From: Adiantum capillus-veneris
Lineage: Eukaryota > Streptophyta > Polypodiopsida > Polypodiales > Pteridaceae
Reading direction: 5' to 3'
Assembly (NCBI GenBank): GCA_014529385.2
Contig: CM043970.1
Coordinates: forward strand, 47,269,779-47,333,778
DNA: 64,000 nt
A model generated the notes under the pieces. That model made no database searches and was not told the origin of the DNA. It saw only the letters and a program-made list of their open reading frames with translations. The position numbers and the translations under genes were made by a program. Positions 45,021-57,929 of the stretch are shown piece by piece; the first letter of the stretch is position 1; each line of letters opens with the position of its first letter.

Positions 45021-45407
45021 CCCCTACGAATATGTGTATGTGTGTGACCCAATGCATTAGGAGAACTTTGGACTCACTTTTGGGCCCTGTAAGAAGTTCC
45101 ACATCATCTTAGAGAGAGAAAATAAAAATGTTAGATAGTATATTTTAGGTGATGCTTTTTTGCACCAACAAACATCCAAAATTCATTTTTAGGTAGCTGT
45201 TGTCTTCTTTTCTTGTCCTTTGTTCTCTTGTCATGTTCTAAATAATTGTATGATTGATGATTTGAAACACCAATTTACAAGCGTTCCCTTCAAAAGCATA
45301 AGCCACAGGAACTCTATCAACTCTAAACATGGGACTACAGCGATTTCAAACGCGAGCTTCCAAGCCTTTGCTCTGCCAAAACTTGAGATATTTTGTTAGT
45401 CATAGGA

Positions 45408-48032
45408 ATGGACAACACTTCTTTTCCTGATGAATACATCAATTTGAACTTGCAATCCTCATCCCTTCATCTTCAGCACTTACCCAAAGAAAGAACACAG
45501 CTTCTTTTTTATGTATTGCAAGAGTATGCACCATTGCAAAAATGTAGGAAGGAGTCTTTCTTATCCCAATGGGAGAAAGAAATTAGAAGGAAAAACAAGG
45601 AACATCATTTGGATTTCTGGACCGATGGGTCTATTTACCCAAAGGATCCTACAACAAATGCACCACCTCTTTTTGCTAATATCACTAACCTTTTACATTT
45701 CACAAGCAATGCCAAGGATGGGCTACTGTACACTGAACATTTGAAAATGCAAGGATTGAATGCGGAAAAGCAAATAAACCTCCTAGCGACGGAGAACATG
45801 TAGATGAAGAACCTTAATGAAGCATGTGCTCAAAAGATTTCATCAAACAGAGAGACAATCCACAACCTTGAGAAGAATATCACAAGTTTGCATGTAAAAG
45901 ACGACGTTCTTGGGATTCAAAAAAGAAAACAAGATCTATGTAACATAGAGAATATGAAGATTGGTAGTGGTGGCCTGAAAAAAAGAATACAAGCTTTAAG
46001 GTAACTTGAAGTTTAATTCTGCTTTTGTATCATATATATTCTTTACAGTTGATCATGACGCATGGTGCTTTCTTTGCAGGACTTTGCTACATCGAAACTC
46101 GAACGGAGTAGGTTCCAATGCTGGAGTAGGTTCCAATGTCGGTGTGCATTACAGTTGTCTAGTTCCAAAACATACGGTTGAAGAGATGATAACTCAGAAG
46201 AAATTTGATAAATTGAAAGGGAGGATCCTTACCTCCTTCATGAAGGAGAATCAGCTAGAGCCAATGGAAGTGCAAGCAATACTTGATGAGAGTGGCATCT
46301 CACAAATGGGATACAGGGCTCTCTTCAAAGCATTAGCTAAAAAGTCTCAAAATAAATTACAGAGAGGATCATTGCTTCCAAAGACATCACATGTAAAGGC
46401 TGCACATTGACACATAAATAATGAGGTGTTTGACAAACATGGATCACCATTCCATATTGAAGCAACATTCATACACAAGGGGGGGGGAGAGGTATTGTAT
46501 AACGAGCATAACAACCTCTTTGTTGATCTTGAATTGCAAAGGTATGCAGTTCACTTCTTTGATATGAGTTGAGAAGAGTGCAATGGGGTTCTCAAGTTTT
46601 CTTTGAAGCTCGATGAGTGCGAGGTCCTGAAGAATAGAGCTTTGGATCCATCAATAACCAAAGAGGACCCCCAATATTTCAGCATGCAGTCTGAAAATAA
46701 TATTCTGACGCTAGGTTCATTTGAGGTATACTTGGTTCAATCTATAATAACAAAAATAATTCATGTATGGTTCTTGGCTTTATGTTCCTTTTTTTACAGA
46801 CGGGTCAATAAAGAAGATTTTGAAATCCTTGATTGGGTTTTAGTCAACCCCGAATTCCTTCTATCATTAGTGACCAAAGAAATGGAGGTGTGCTTTTAGT
46901 GGAAGGATTTGGTGACTACAAAGTTGAATGGTACATGGCAGGTGACTTAATGACTCTGAAGAGCATGTACAGCATAACACATGATGCATCTGTGGCAAAT
47001 CCATGCTTATATTACATGGACAATGCATATCTCTTGAAAGTGTGCAATGGAGTAGATCTCCTAGCAGACATCTTCAAGATAAATCTTTTCATCCAGTGCT
47101 TGATATTCCTCTATGGCTCAACTTTGTACACTCTATGCACTCTGTAGAATAATTGAAAAGGTGGTTCATTTGTACATATGTTTTGCATGGACCTTAAAGC
47201 CAGTGAGTGAGTCAAAAAGAGTCATCACAGCATTAGAGGAATTGCTCTCAGACATTTGTTTGCATGGAGGAAATGTCAAAATCAAAGAGGACCCTAAGAT
47301 GTCTCAAGGTCGTTACAAGGTACCAAGGGAAGTGTCGATAGGCGGTGTGAAGGCTAGAAGGTTTTTTGGGTTTAGCCTCAAAGAGTCTGATAGAGAGGAG
47401 AATAGAAACATGTTCAACAAATGGAAACAGTTACATAGAGTGGTTAAAGACAATGCTAGTGGTGGGGCAATCCAAAATCACAAGGCAAACCTGTGGAAAT
47501 CACTTGATAAAATCTTCCACTACATTGAGCAGCATTCATGGGACGAAAGCAATCTCATATCATTTCAAGCAGCCTTGCTAGATTGGAAGAAGGCATACAT
47601 GTTAGGGTGGGGTGGGCAACATATCACTCGTTACATGGTGAGTTAGCATGTTCCATTTGCAAGCAACATATGCTCCATAAGTCTCTACTCTACTCACCAT
47701 TTTGTTTTGTTGCAATGCAGCACATATTGTTCAACCATGGTCCATATTTTGTCAAAACATACGGCTTGTTGTCAATATGGTCCACAGATGGCATGGAAAA
47801 GACCCACTACATGGAAAGAACAAGTTACTTTAAGCACACCAAACACGGGGGAGGCAAAGATAGAGCCAAGAGCCTATTAGAGTTACACCAATGGACTTAT
47901 AGACAACTTATACATAGAGCAAGGCAGAAGGAACTTATTAAGAGTTCAAAAATTACATGCTATTTACAACTCATCCACAAAGAGAGGAAGCAAAGGGCTT
48001 GGGGAAACTCAAATTTGGGAAGCTCCATGTGA
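45408..48032 (+). pseudogene. Decayed intron-containing transposase-like repeat gene
   Basis: Starts at ATG 45408; one in-frame TAG at 45801-45803. Intron 1 (46001-46079) has clean GT...TTTGCAG ends and keeps the frame. Exon 2 continues to 46724 with two TGA codons and reads DESGISQMGYRALFKAL, FHIEATF, ECNGVLKFSLKLDECEVL and DPQYFSMQSENNILTLGSFE. A second intron (about 46725-46799) and small frameshifts precede VEGFGDYKVEWYMAGDLMTL and KSMYSITHDA. A last intron (47638-47720) joins GGQHITRYM to HILFNHGPYFVKTYG in phase, then LSIWSTDGMEKTHYMERTSY. The A-D-L/x-T-L-K and G-M-E-K-x-H motifs recall a family of hypothetical, transposase-like repeat proteins seen in seed-free plants and invertebrates. 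I cannot name it. The Asp and Glu may be catalytic (guess). Confidence 0.55.
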
Positions 48033-48387
48033 AGCGGCGACAATCACAAGTCCGGAGCTGGAGAAGATGGGCATGATCCTATTGTTTTTATTCTCTTCAC
48101 TACACCACCTCTTCCTCACTGTGTACCTCTTTGACATGCACGCCCCTTATCCAAACTCTTTCCTCTATTGATGGCAGCATTCCTCACAGGCATTGTCTTT
48201 TGTCCCATAAAAATAGCCTTTTGTTGTATGGATCCAAGTTCTTTGGGTCTTCGACTCCTGCCGCCAGGGCATGAGGTGTGTACAACATGAAATAGGGGTC
48301 CCTGAGTGCTTGGCACCCATACCCAATGCCAAAAACGCGTAGAGAAAACTGTTTCTCTATCAAAATTATCCTTTCTGTGTTCAGTGG
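48033..48387. other. Spacer between the transposase-like gene and the 7.6-kb element
   Basis: Nothing recognised. The last nine bases (48379-48387) are the left target-site duplication of the next element. Confidence 0.4.
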
Positions 48388-48445
48388 AGTTCTTAATTTT
48401 TGGGAGCTTTTAAATTAGAGCTTTTTGCACAAATTTAGATCTTTT

Positions 48446-50371
48446 TTGTTGTGGGTCCAACTTGGCCCATACTTCTAATTTTCTTCACTCAAAGTTGCCC
48501 AAATTATTACTCAAATGGTAGGTCATGCTAGGAAAGGATGCATTAGTTTCAAAAACTTGTCATGCAAGGAACTCAATAAATACTATAAATTAAACGTAAA
48601 ATAATAGAAAGATGTTTACTCAATGGAAATTTAAAGGATTTAAATTATGATGGACATTAAGTTTGATGAAACTTTTTCTTAGGGAGAGGCCGATCAATGG
48701 AACTACCATTTCTTGTAAATCCTAGAGATGATGGTTGTCTGCCACCATTTCCTTGGGTTATTATGGAGCTTGACCTCTCAAAATACCTCCATGAGAATAT
48801 TCTCATTCAAAGGGATGATGTTGTCAACATCTTAGTACCAATTTTCTATACTAGGCATAAGTCAATCCTACTTCCATTTTGAGTTGCAATGTCATCTCAT
48901 CAGAGATAGCTCAAATAAGAAAGGAAAAAAATAGGTTTCCCTCTTAAGCCTTGCTCAAGACAAAACAAGAGTCAACTTTCAAGATCTCAAGGCTTCTCTT
49001 GACACTCAAGATTCAAAGGCCAAACAAGCCCTTCCTATGACATGGCCGCTCTCACGACATCAACTTTCTCTACTAATTAAAGGAAACAAGAAGGAAATTT
49101 ATGCGCCTTCCTCGCCTCCTTGGAGACAGTAAGCTTAGAAGAGGAAAAAACTATTTTTCTTGCACTGGTGGCATATGTCAGTGCCTTCGATAAGGAGTTA
49201 TTTCAACAACGAGACATTTAAGCCCCTACTAGCCTCAATTGGTTCACTCAAATGGGGGGTGTAAATTGATAGCAAAAGACCATTGGAGAAATCTCACTTG
49301 TTGGCTTTAAAAAATTGAAATATTTATGATTATTAATTTTATTTAGATGGAAGTAACTTAAGGCAAGAAAGAGACTCGCTTGTAAGTTTTCGCAGGAAGA
49401 GATGACCCATAGGCAGGGCAACCTTTATTACTCGGACTTGGATAGTTCCCCTAGTGATACATTCTCCTAGTGATACATTGGCCATTTTCCATGCTATCCA
49501 AATAATTTTCTTTCAACCTTTATACCTTCTCCATTGAGCACATCAATGCAATGGTTTTACTTTAAGACCATTGATTACAAACCAACATCTCCTCTCCATA
49601 ATTTATTCTAATGATAATTTTTTGGAGCTTTAGGGTTGTATAAATACTTTTGTGTAATACTCACCTTCATATTGGAACTTTCAGTACTACTGAACATAAC
49701 AAGAAGACGTCTCACTTTCAAAAACATAAGTCATGACAATTTGCATCTTTATGTCTTATAATATTGAGGTAGCAGCATGATACTCCATGTTGATCATTCC
49801 CTCTCTGGTATATTGGATAGCCATGCCTCAATCCCATCTCTTGTGGTGAATGTTAGTAGATGATGTGAGCTAATTAGTGAGCAACAATTGTTTTGAGATC
49901 CTTATTTTACATGGAATTTTACTTGCTTTGCCTCTTACAACCAAGTGTAAAATCAAGCTAAACCAGATTTATTTCTTTTTGCTTACATCATTAAGAATTT
50001 TTTATGATTTAAAGTATAAATTACTGTAGTTTGACGGCTGCACGATGTGCACTTCAATGGAGTTTGTCAATCCTTGGTGCAAAATTGCATTGATACATAA
50101 AGAGAAATTTTCATTTGATTTTAATAATGAAATTAAGCGTCATTAAGAACAATGAGGTGTTTTTTTGTGCATATGCCTTGTTTCCTAATCCCTGGTTAAG
50201 GTTGCTTGGAAGAATCGTAAGAAGGAGAACAAGCAAAGAGAGGAGGAGGAGGAACTACCATCTGACACATACAACTAGTTATAGAGTATCGGTGTAGGTA
50301 ATCAAAGCAAGGGTGTCAAGAGGATCTTGGCTTTGTTTCAAATAAGAAGGGTAAGAACATAACCACTAATA
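48446..50371. other. No gene recognised (left part of the 7.6-kb element)
   Basis: Only short frames with no family resemblance. A/T-rich. Confidence 0.3.
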
Positions 50372-51560
50372 CTTGTACAAAATGCCTCTTATATGATCAA
50401 CGCTTCTCGGGCTTAGCCAAGATTTGGTAGTCACCTAGTTGTTGTGTATGGGTGATTGCAAAAGCAAAGGCCAACTTCTCATTGCTTGGTTGCAAACCGC
50501 ATCTTTCCTCGACCTATGAATATACTGTAATGCCTCTAACCCTCCCCTTGCAATAACCCAATACTAAGCCTCTTACCACGTGGGCACTAAACTTGAAGAT
50601 ATGAACTAATCATGAAGACAGAATTCTTGTACAAAATGTCGCTTATCTGATCAACCCTTCTCGGGTCGAGCCAATATTTGGTAGTCACCTTGTTGTTGTA
50701 TATTGGTGATTGCAAAAGAAAATTAAGTCCAACATCTCATTTCTTGGCCGCAACCCTATCTTTCCTCAACCCACAAATATATTGTAATGCCTCTAACCCT
50801 GCCCTTCAACAACCCTGCACTAATCCTCTTACCACATGGGCACTAAACTTGAAGATATGAACTAATCATGAAGGCAAAATTCTTGTACAAAATGCCACTT
50901 ATCTGATCAATGCTTCTCGGGCTAAGCCAAGATTTGGTAGTCACCTAGTTGTTGTGTATTGGTGATTGCAAAAGCAAATTAAGGCCAACATCTCATTGCT
51001 TTGTCACAACCCCATCTTTCCTCGACCTAGGAATATATTGCAATGCCTCTAGCCCTGCCCTTGCAACAACCCTGTATTAATCCTCTTACCACATGGGCAC
51101 TAAACTTGAAGATTTGAAGTAATCATGAGGACAAAATTCTTGTACAAAATGTCGCTTATCTGATCAATGCTTCTCGGGCTAAGCCAAGATTTGGTAGTCA
51201 CCTAGTTGTTGTGTATTGGTGATTGAAAAAGCAAATTAAGGCCAACATCTCATTGCTTTTCCGCAACCCCATCAGGAATATATTGTAATGGCTCTAACCC
51301 TCCCCTTGCAAAATTCCCATACTAAGCCTCTTACCACATGGGCTTACTAAACTTGAATATATGAATTTATCATGAAGACAAAATTTTTGAACCAAATGCC
51401 GCTTATGTGATCACTGCTTCCCCGGGTGAGCCAATGTTTGGTAGTATACCTAGTTGTTGTGTATTAGTGATCGCAAAAGCAAATTATGGCCAACATCTCA
51501 CTGCTTGGCCGCAACCCCATATTTCCTTTACCCAGGATGCAAAGCCTTACATCCTACACA
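50372..51560. repeat. Tandem repeat, about 255-bp unit, about 4.6 copies
   Basis: Units begin near 50372, 50626, 50882, 51139 and 51385 (spacings 254, 256, 257 and 246), each starting with CTTGTACAAAATG or a variant. Each continues through CTTCTCGGGC, TTGGTAGTCACCTAGTTG, a TGATTGCAAAAGCAAA stretch and CATGGGCACTAAACTTGAAG. Copies are well alignable with scattered substitutions. There is no coding frame common to the copies. Confidence 0.9.
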
Positions 51561-51907
51561 CACATGAGATTTTGTACTTTTATTTATCCCTTGAGTGCAT
51601 AGAAATAGCGAGAGACCAGCTGCTGAGGGTGGCGAAATCGGCCAGGTTTTTAGATGATGCCACTTGTGTAGTCATTTCTTTCAAAGGCTCAGCCTGGCCA
51701 CTCTCCTTTGCACCAATCAAACGCAGAGCATCTCACAGCCTAATCCACCGAGGCACGAATCAAAGTTCCTATTGGTGGCGTATAACCTCTAAATAGCGCA
51801 GGATAGCCTTCTAATTTACATCGACTATCGGCAACATAGTGTTGTAAGGCTTGCATTTAAGCGGGAGAAAAACTGTGGTAAGCTTAACTAGACCATCTTT
51901 CACTCAG

Positions 51908-52110
<203 letters not shown>

Positions 52111-52629
52111 ACACACACACACACACAAACATTATGAATCGTCTTAACCCATTTTTTACAATGCTTCAGCTATAGACAGCGAATGGGTTGATGTTGTTGT
52201 TGGGAGTACATGCGATGCTGCGTTGTCATATTAAGTGTGAGACTCAAAGTGAGGCCGAAGAGCTCTCGTGGTCTGGCGGTCGTGGCCGGCCTCCACCTCG
52301 AGTGCAGTAGGATTACCACGAAAGAGATAGGACTTTTTATTGGAACTTTTCATGGTGAGCTCTGTGAACTAGTTGTGGCCCATGGTACTGTCGTCGTTGG
52401 GCTTGTCTCTATTTTGCGCCTCTGAAGTCCAGCGTTTCTTTGAAGATGCCAAAGTGCTTCATCCTCTTTGACCTACCGTGCTCGTCGGTTGCATACCACC
52501 TTCAGAAAAAAAAGAGATGGCAGAAGCGATGCACAAGGAGAGGGGGAGGAGCCCACTATGGACGTTAGCTCACGGGGAGAGTTTCACAAGATGTGCAGGG
52601 CAAAAGGGGATATGCAGGTTTACTATACT

Positions 52630-53140
52630 GAGCTCAGAGCCCGTTCGCGCGCGCGGACGAGTTGCGTGCTCTTGAGGCTAATAAGCCTTGAGGCATTTTG
52701 GAGCAGTAGACAAGTCAGAAGCGGATAGGGGTCCACTACAATGAGCTCGGAGTCCGTCCGCGCATGCGCAGACGACTTTTGTGCTCTTGAGGCTAATAAG
52801 CCTTGAGGCATTTTGGAGCAGGAGACAAAAGTCATAAGTGGATAGGATTCTGTTCGCACACACGCGGACGTCTTCCATGCTCTTGAGGTTTTTGACTATA
52901 GGTAGCACGAGACAAAATTTATGAGCGTGTTTTGCATCCAAACCAAACAAAGTGGGTGTGTGTCACCACCCACCATGTGTCCAACTGGGGAAGGGGTCCA
53001 CCACCATGATACGTAGGGGGAAGGGCTCAACTACCATGATACGCAAGGGGGAGGGGTCAACTACCACGAGCTCTGAGTCCGTCCGCGTGCGCGCGGATGC
53101 ACTACGTGCTCTTAAGGCACCAGTGTTTTAAGGCGAGTAC
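52630..53140. repeat. CpG-rich tandem repeat with alternating GC cores
   Basis: A module starting GAGCTC(A/G)GAG(C/T)CCGT(T/C)CGCG recurs at 52630, 52743, about 52846 (degenerate) and 53066. Cores are TTCGCGCGCGCGGACG, CGCGCATGCGCAGACG, CGCACACACGCGGACG and CGCGTGCGCGCGGATG. Each core is followed by GTGCTCTTGAGGC-type sequence and an AATAAGCCTTGAGG stretch. The alternating purine/pyrimidine cores keep CpG although the surroundings are CpG-poor. Confidence 0.8.
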
Positions 53141-53149
53141 TCAGTAGAG

Positions 53150-54327
53150 GTAGCAGGAGACAAAATTTTTGGGTTGAAAAAGTTTTCTTAAAAGAAGTTG
53201 ATCTTTAAAGTAGACACTATTGAGCTCATAAACCATCCATGTGAAGACAAGCTACGTGCACTTTAGGTGAAATTTCATGCTTCAAGGTGGTTGAATCGCC
53301 CCCGAGGCCCGGAGGTGCTACAATGATGTGGTCTTGAAAATGATTCATGAACCATAAATGCATAATTTAATTAGTAAAAAATGTCAATCGATAATACTAT
53401 GAATCTATGGACTATGGATGTAACCACATTCAAAAGGAGTGTTGCATGTCATATTGCCCCTAAGTGAGTGGGCTTGGTGTGCTTCCTACCATGTTTGAAA
53501 AAGCAGTATACTTTTGTTCGTAATTTATGATTGACCCTCCCCTTCCTAACAATTATATTGGTAGCTTGTTGCTCTTGCAATACACTAAACAAAATCAATG
53601 TCACCACGATAGTTTTGCAAGCTCATTCAAAGTTATAACATTTCCTACCTCAATCCTTTGTAGACCTCCACACCTAGAGGGGGGCATTCTTTCCTTGCCA
53701 CTCAAACTTCAAGGCTATCCTTGTAAGAGAGGCTCTGCGTGCCTACTGGTGGTATATTTTACCCTTTCTTGTTGTTTGGGCAGTGACATAAGTGACAAAT
53801 GGCAACCAAAATACACATTCAACCGTCATAGTCTTGACAGTGCACATACCTATCTTCTCTTACATCCCTGATCACTACCCTTGTCTTTAGATTTATAATT
53901 GGTCCATCCTTTTTTTTTCTATGCAAGTCATTTTTTCTTTTCTTTTGGCCCCATAGCATGTTATTTTTGGTATTTTGTAGGTCTTCCACGTTCTTCATTT
54001 ATAGCAAGCGGACCCTTAGAAATTTGCTTACAAAGTTCTAAATCAAAATCTTCAAGAGTTTGAAAAAAACATTCACTCCAATAGAGGTTTGTCGAAATCT
54101 ATATGTCTATGGTGTTGTCACAAGTATCATTCAAGGATATTTTTCTCAATTCTTTTTTAAAAAAATTCCATGCTCTATTTGCAATGCTTTTTATGTAAGT
54201 GCATGAAAAAAAAGCATTATGCCCTTTTCAACAGAAGGAGTGTAAAAATAAAGTAAGAAATAAAAAGATTACATCAAATCGCATAGGTAGGGAATGAGGT
54301 AGTCCCAACAAAGAAAATGCATTATAG
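53150..54327. other. No gene recognised
   Basis: Unassigned interior of the 7.6-kb element; no coding similarity seen. Confidence 0.3.
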
Positions 54328-54690
54328 GAAGATGAAAAACTAGCTACATCCTTCTAGCATTAGCAATGTGATAGAAGAGAAACATCTGTCCATACAAGGT
54401 AGCCTTTGTGAATTTGAGAGGGGGAAAGAGTAAATATATCTTTCATTTAAGACACTAGATGTTGAGCTTCCCTTTTGAGGTAACACAAGAATGGAGGGGG
54501 AGAGCGAAAAACTAGATAGAGCCTTCTAGCATCAGCAACCAAACAGAAGAGAGACATCTAGCCAGACAAGGTAGCCATTGCTACCACTTAATAATATGAA
54601 ATTGAGAGGGGGAAAGAGTAGACATATCTTTTAATTTAAGACACTAGATGTTAAGCTACTCTTCTAAGGTCCCACAAGAATAGGTGAGCT
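54328..54690. repeat. Tandem duplication of about 175 bp
   Basis: Two adjacent copies share GAAAAACTAG, CCTTCTAGCAT, GAATTTGAGAGGGGGAAAGA or variants, and TTAAGACACTAGATGTT. The second copy has a short insertion (GCTACCACTTAATAATATG). Confidence 0.8.
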
Positions 54691-54699
54691 TAAAATTAA

Positions 54700-55925
54700 A
54701 AGGATTTTTCATGGAGAGCAGCAATTTATGAGTATCAAGTCAGCAACAACAAGTAGACACTTCTCCATATGTTCCATAAGGGAATGTCTTGTCTCTTGCA
54801 CTCTCCAAGAAGTTCTTCAATACAAAAGGGAGAGAGGTGATTTTTGAAGTGTTCTCAACATATGAGAGCTAGCTTGACATGAAACAAGTACGTGTTGGAA
54901 AGACTCTATTGCAGAAGAGAATCTTGGGCATGTAAAACTTTTTGTCTTTTCCCATTGTCCAAATCCATTGATGAAGAATGATGATTCATATAGGATACTA
55001 TGCTTAATAGGCTACAGGCATTTGATCATGTTGTTCCACTGCTTGACACTCTAATAGAACTACCATTTCTTGTTGAGTCTTTCTTTGGGCAAAGTGTTGA
55101 TTCGTGAGTTGTAGGAGAATTTCGTATGGATTGAATTTGTTGTATTTCCCAATAAAGTATTTTTTATTAAAGATCTACATTTACAAGTTCTTGGCCCCTT
55201 CTTGACAAGTGAAAGACATTCACCAATTCAGTATTCTTAAGTCAATGGTTGTCTCTATATACATCTTTCTAAGATTTTATGCCTTTCTTGAAGCATAGAT
55301 GAGACATTCTTTCACTGTCAACAAAGGAGCCCAACCAAATGGAGTCATGAAGTAGATAGTGAATAGTTAAAATTGATGTCCTTGGGAAACTTCTAGGATT
55401 CTTTGATGGAATTCCTGTCTTCCCACATTCTAGAAGTCAAAGTTGAGCCACCTTGCTTAACCTTTTTTGTGGAGATGACAATCTCCTTCAAGTATAAACC
55501 TTCCATGCTTTGTCCTCCTGCACAAAAATTAGATGACTTCTTCTTTTTACTAGGCATGACCAGAGTCATCAAACTTTATGGATCTAAATATCCACTTTTC
55601 TACCATCTTATCAACCATCCTTGTAGATTGAGCACACTCAACTCTCTACTAGCTTTTGATTGGAAGAAAAGTTTCCAAGAGACCTTCAAAATCTTGTTAT
55701 GGAGATTCTCTCCTCCCCATAGGAATCTTCTTGATATTCCATTATGTCATACATTCGGATATTGCTCAATTAAACTTTTATCTCATTGTAATTTTCATGT
55801 TGACACCTTTTAGGTCCTATCTATCATATTTTTTGTCATGTAACAAGCTTTAAGAAGCTTAAAAAATTTAGCAAATAACTTTCTACTTTGGCAATATTGT
55901 ATAGGAAGCATGGGGCTCCTTGAGC
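54700..55925. other. No gene recognised (right part of the 7.6-kb element)
   Basis: One plus-strand frame of 136 codons (55403-55813) is open, but its composition is ordinary for A/T-rich noncoding sequence and it resembles nothing I know, so I do not call it a gene. Confidence 0.3.
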
Positions 55926-56004
55926 TCTGAATTTAAAAAGCTCTAAATTTTTATAGAAAGCTCTAAATGAAAAGCTCACAAATTTATTATCCCCCGTTCA
56001 GTGG

Positions 56005-57430
56005 TACAGGATACCCGCCACAAAATCTTGTAATAACTTTCATTGCAAACAAAGGGAACTGTGCATTATCCTTGGAGTATTCCTTGTGGTATATTATGAT
56101 CTACAAAACAATATCAAAACATTCATGGGTTATTATTGATATGCGTATAATAGTGTCAAGTACTTGAATTGTTTCTACAAAGCTTTTTGTGGTTAAAAAG
56201 CCCGATGTAGTGAGACAACACCACATCCTTGCCTTGCACTCCAATGACAAGTCCTTGCCTTGAGCCTCCTGCTCTTCTAATGAAACTATCATCATACTCA
56301 AGCACCTATCAACAATCAAATTGATCTCAATATTGCATCATTGGGACATGGGCAAAACCATCTGCATGCCTAAAAGAAGTTACCATCTGATTCTAGTCTA
56401 TTTCCAGTATGGACCTTCCTCACAAGTGAATTGAGTGGCTATTCACCATGGCCCAGGTGTGCCACAAGGATACCCATGTTTTCTAAGCCAAGTTGTCTTG
56501 TGGTCGATTGGAACTGCTCCTGTATTGGCAATTCCGCTTCTCTAGACTTTGCTTTGTTGACTTTGATCAAGTGACCCCCTGAAATGAATTGTGTGTCATG
56601 GATAGATGTGTCAGCAAGGAGATGTTTGTCCACTCCATCCTCCACAAATCCCATGTCTATCTCACAAAAATTTGCAATTGCAACTAAGCAGTAGTCCTCC
56701 CGTATATTCACCTCATGCATAATATTTGTGAGGAGAATGCAATGAATGTAGTCGGTGGCCATAGCAAAATTGGGAGCGCAATTCAAAGGCAAAGGCCCTT
56801 CCTCATTTTGGCTTTCTTGCTTGCTTCAAAGTGCTAGATTCGCAAGAGAATCAAGAGTTAAGAATGCATCAATTGTCTCCTTCAATACCTCTACCCGCTC
56901 TTCTTCTGGGTCAAATTGTAACTCCATGTCCACTACCTCTTCCTCCAGCGCCAATGGGCAACTACCAAAATTTGACAATTAGGAAGTCTTTGATTCACCG
57001 CCCATCGACAGGTACAAGTAACACACAAACCTGTGGTTGAATTCCACTAAGAGACACATTTTAGAGTGCCTAGGACATCTTTCTTTGACAAGCAGCACCT
57101 TGGAGGGACACTTGTCCAAACAACGATTCAACCTTCTTGCACCATGCAATTGCATGCAATCAATTGTCAGGGAGCGATCACAAATGACTGTTTTGTATTG
57201 TTACAAATGCATTTGTGGGTACTCCATTGAGCAATCAACAATCCACTGGATACAAACTCTGCATTAAACATTTATGATAGCTTTGGTGCATTGTGATGAG
57301 CACGGGCCCTGTATAGGAACGTGAACATTTTTTCTTCACATGCATCCTCCCCTACATCGTTCATCTCTAGTACTATGTTCCGCATGTCTAAAAGAAATAG
57401 AAAGACAAAGCTACTATCATATAATGAACG
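56005..57430. other. No gene recognised
   Basis: Contains a minus-strand frame of about 117 codons (56792-56439) and overlapping plus-strand frames. None has a recognisable motif. It may be upstream exonic or intronic sequence of the H3/Ulp1-like gene, but I see no splice-supported reading. Confidence 0.3.
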
Positions 57431-57437
57431 GTATTTG

Positions 57438-57830
57438 GGGCAAGAACCAAGAAAACATGGAGCCTTAGTAGTCCCTAAAGGTCTTTATTTGCTTGGTTCT
57501 GACCCGCTTGTTTAGTAGAACCGATTACGTGGTAAAAGTCATAACCAAGCGAGTAAGGGCATGAAGAATCCCCATGGTCCATATTCGCTTGGTTTTGACT
57601 AATGTGATCATCTTGGTACTATCCATGTTGTACACATGCCCATTTGGGTTAGACCAAGCGAAGAGAGGACTTGAAGGATTCTTCAAGCCCTTCTTCGCTT
57701 GGTTCTAACCCAAGAGATATATGAGTACAATTCATGATATGTATGCGTCCACTTGGCATAGAGGGTCAGAACCAAGCAAAGGGGGCCCTTGGGAAATTAT
57801 TAAGGCCCCTATTCACTAGGTTTGATCCAT
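57438..57830. repeat. Inverted-repeat modules, left cluster (4 copies)
   Basis: Four modules of about 65 bp (near 57439-57505, 57538-57600, 57645-57712 and 57763-57828). Each has a left arm of the type GGTCAGAACCAAGCGAA and a right arm of the type TTCGCTTGGTTCTGACC, separated by about 30 bp. The third is the cleanest: GGTTAGACCAAGCGAAGAG pairs with TTCGCTTGGTTCTAACC. Confidence 0.8.
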
Positions 57831-57929
57831 GCATTGAGAGGCCTGGTCAGAACCATGCAAGAGGCTTAGTTATTCATTTAATACCCTGTCTGGGCATAGT
57901 TGACCTAGTTATCAATAACCGATAACAAA

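Noticed and set aside
50372-51560. CRISPR-like array
   Set aside because: Units of about 255 bp without a short repeat/unique spacer pattern, in eukaryotic DNA; this is a satellite.
56439-56792. Minus-strand 117-codon frame
   Set aside because: No recognisable motif and no splice-supported extension; it overlaps comparable frames on the other strand.
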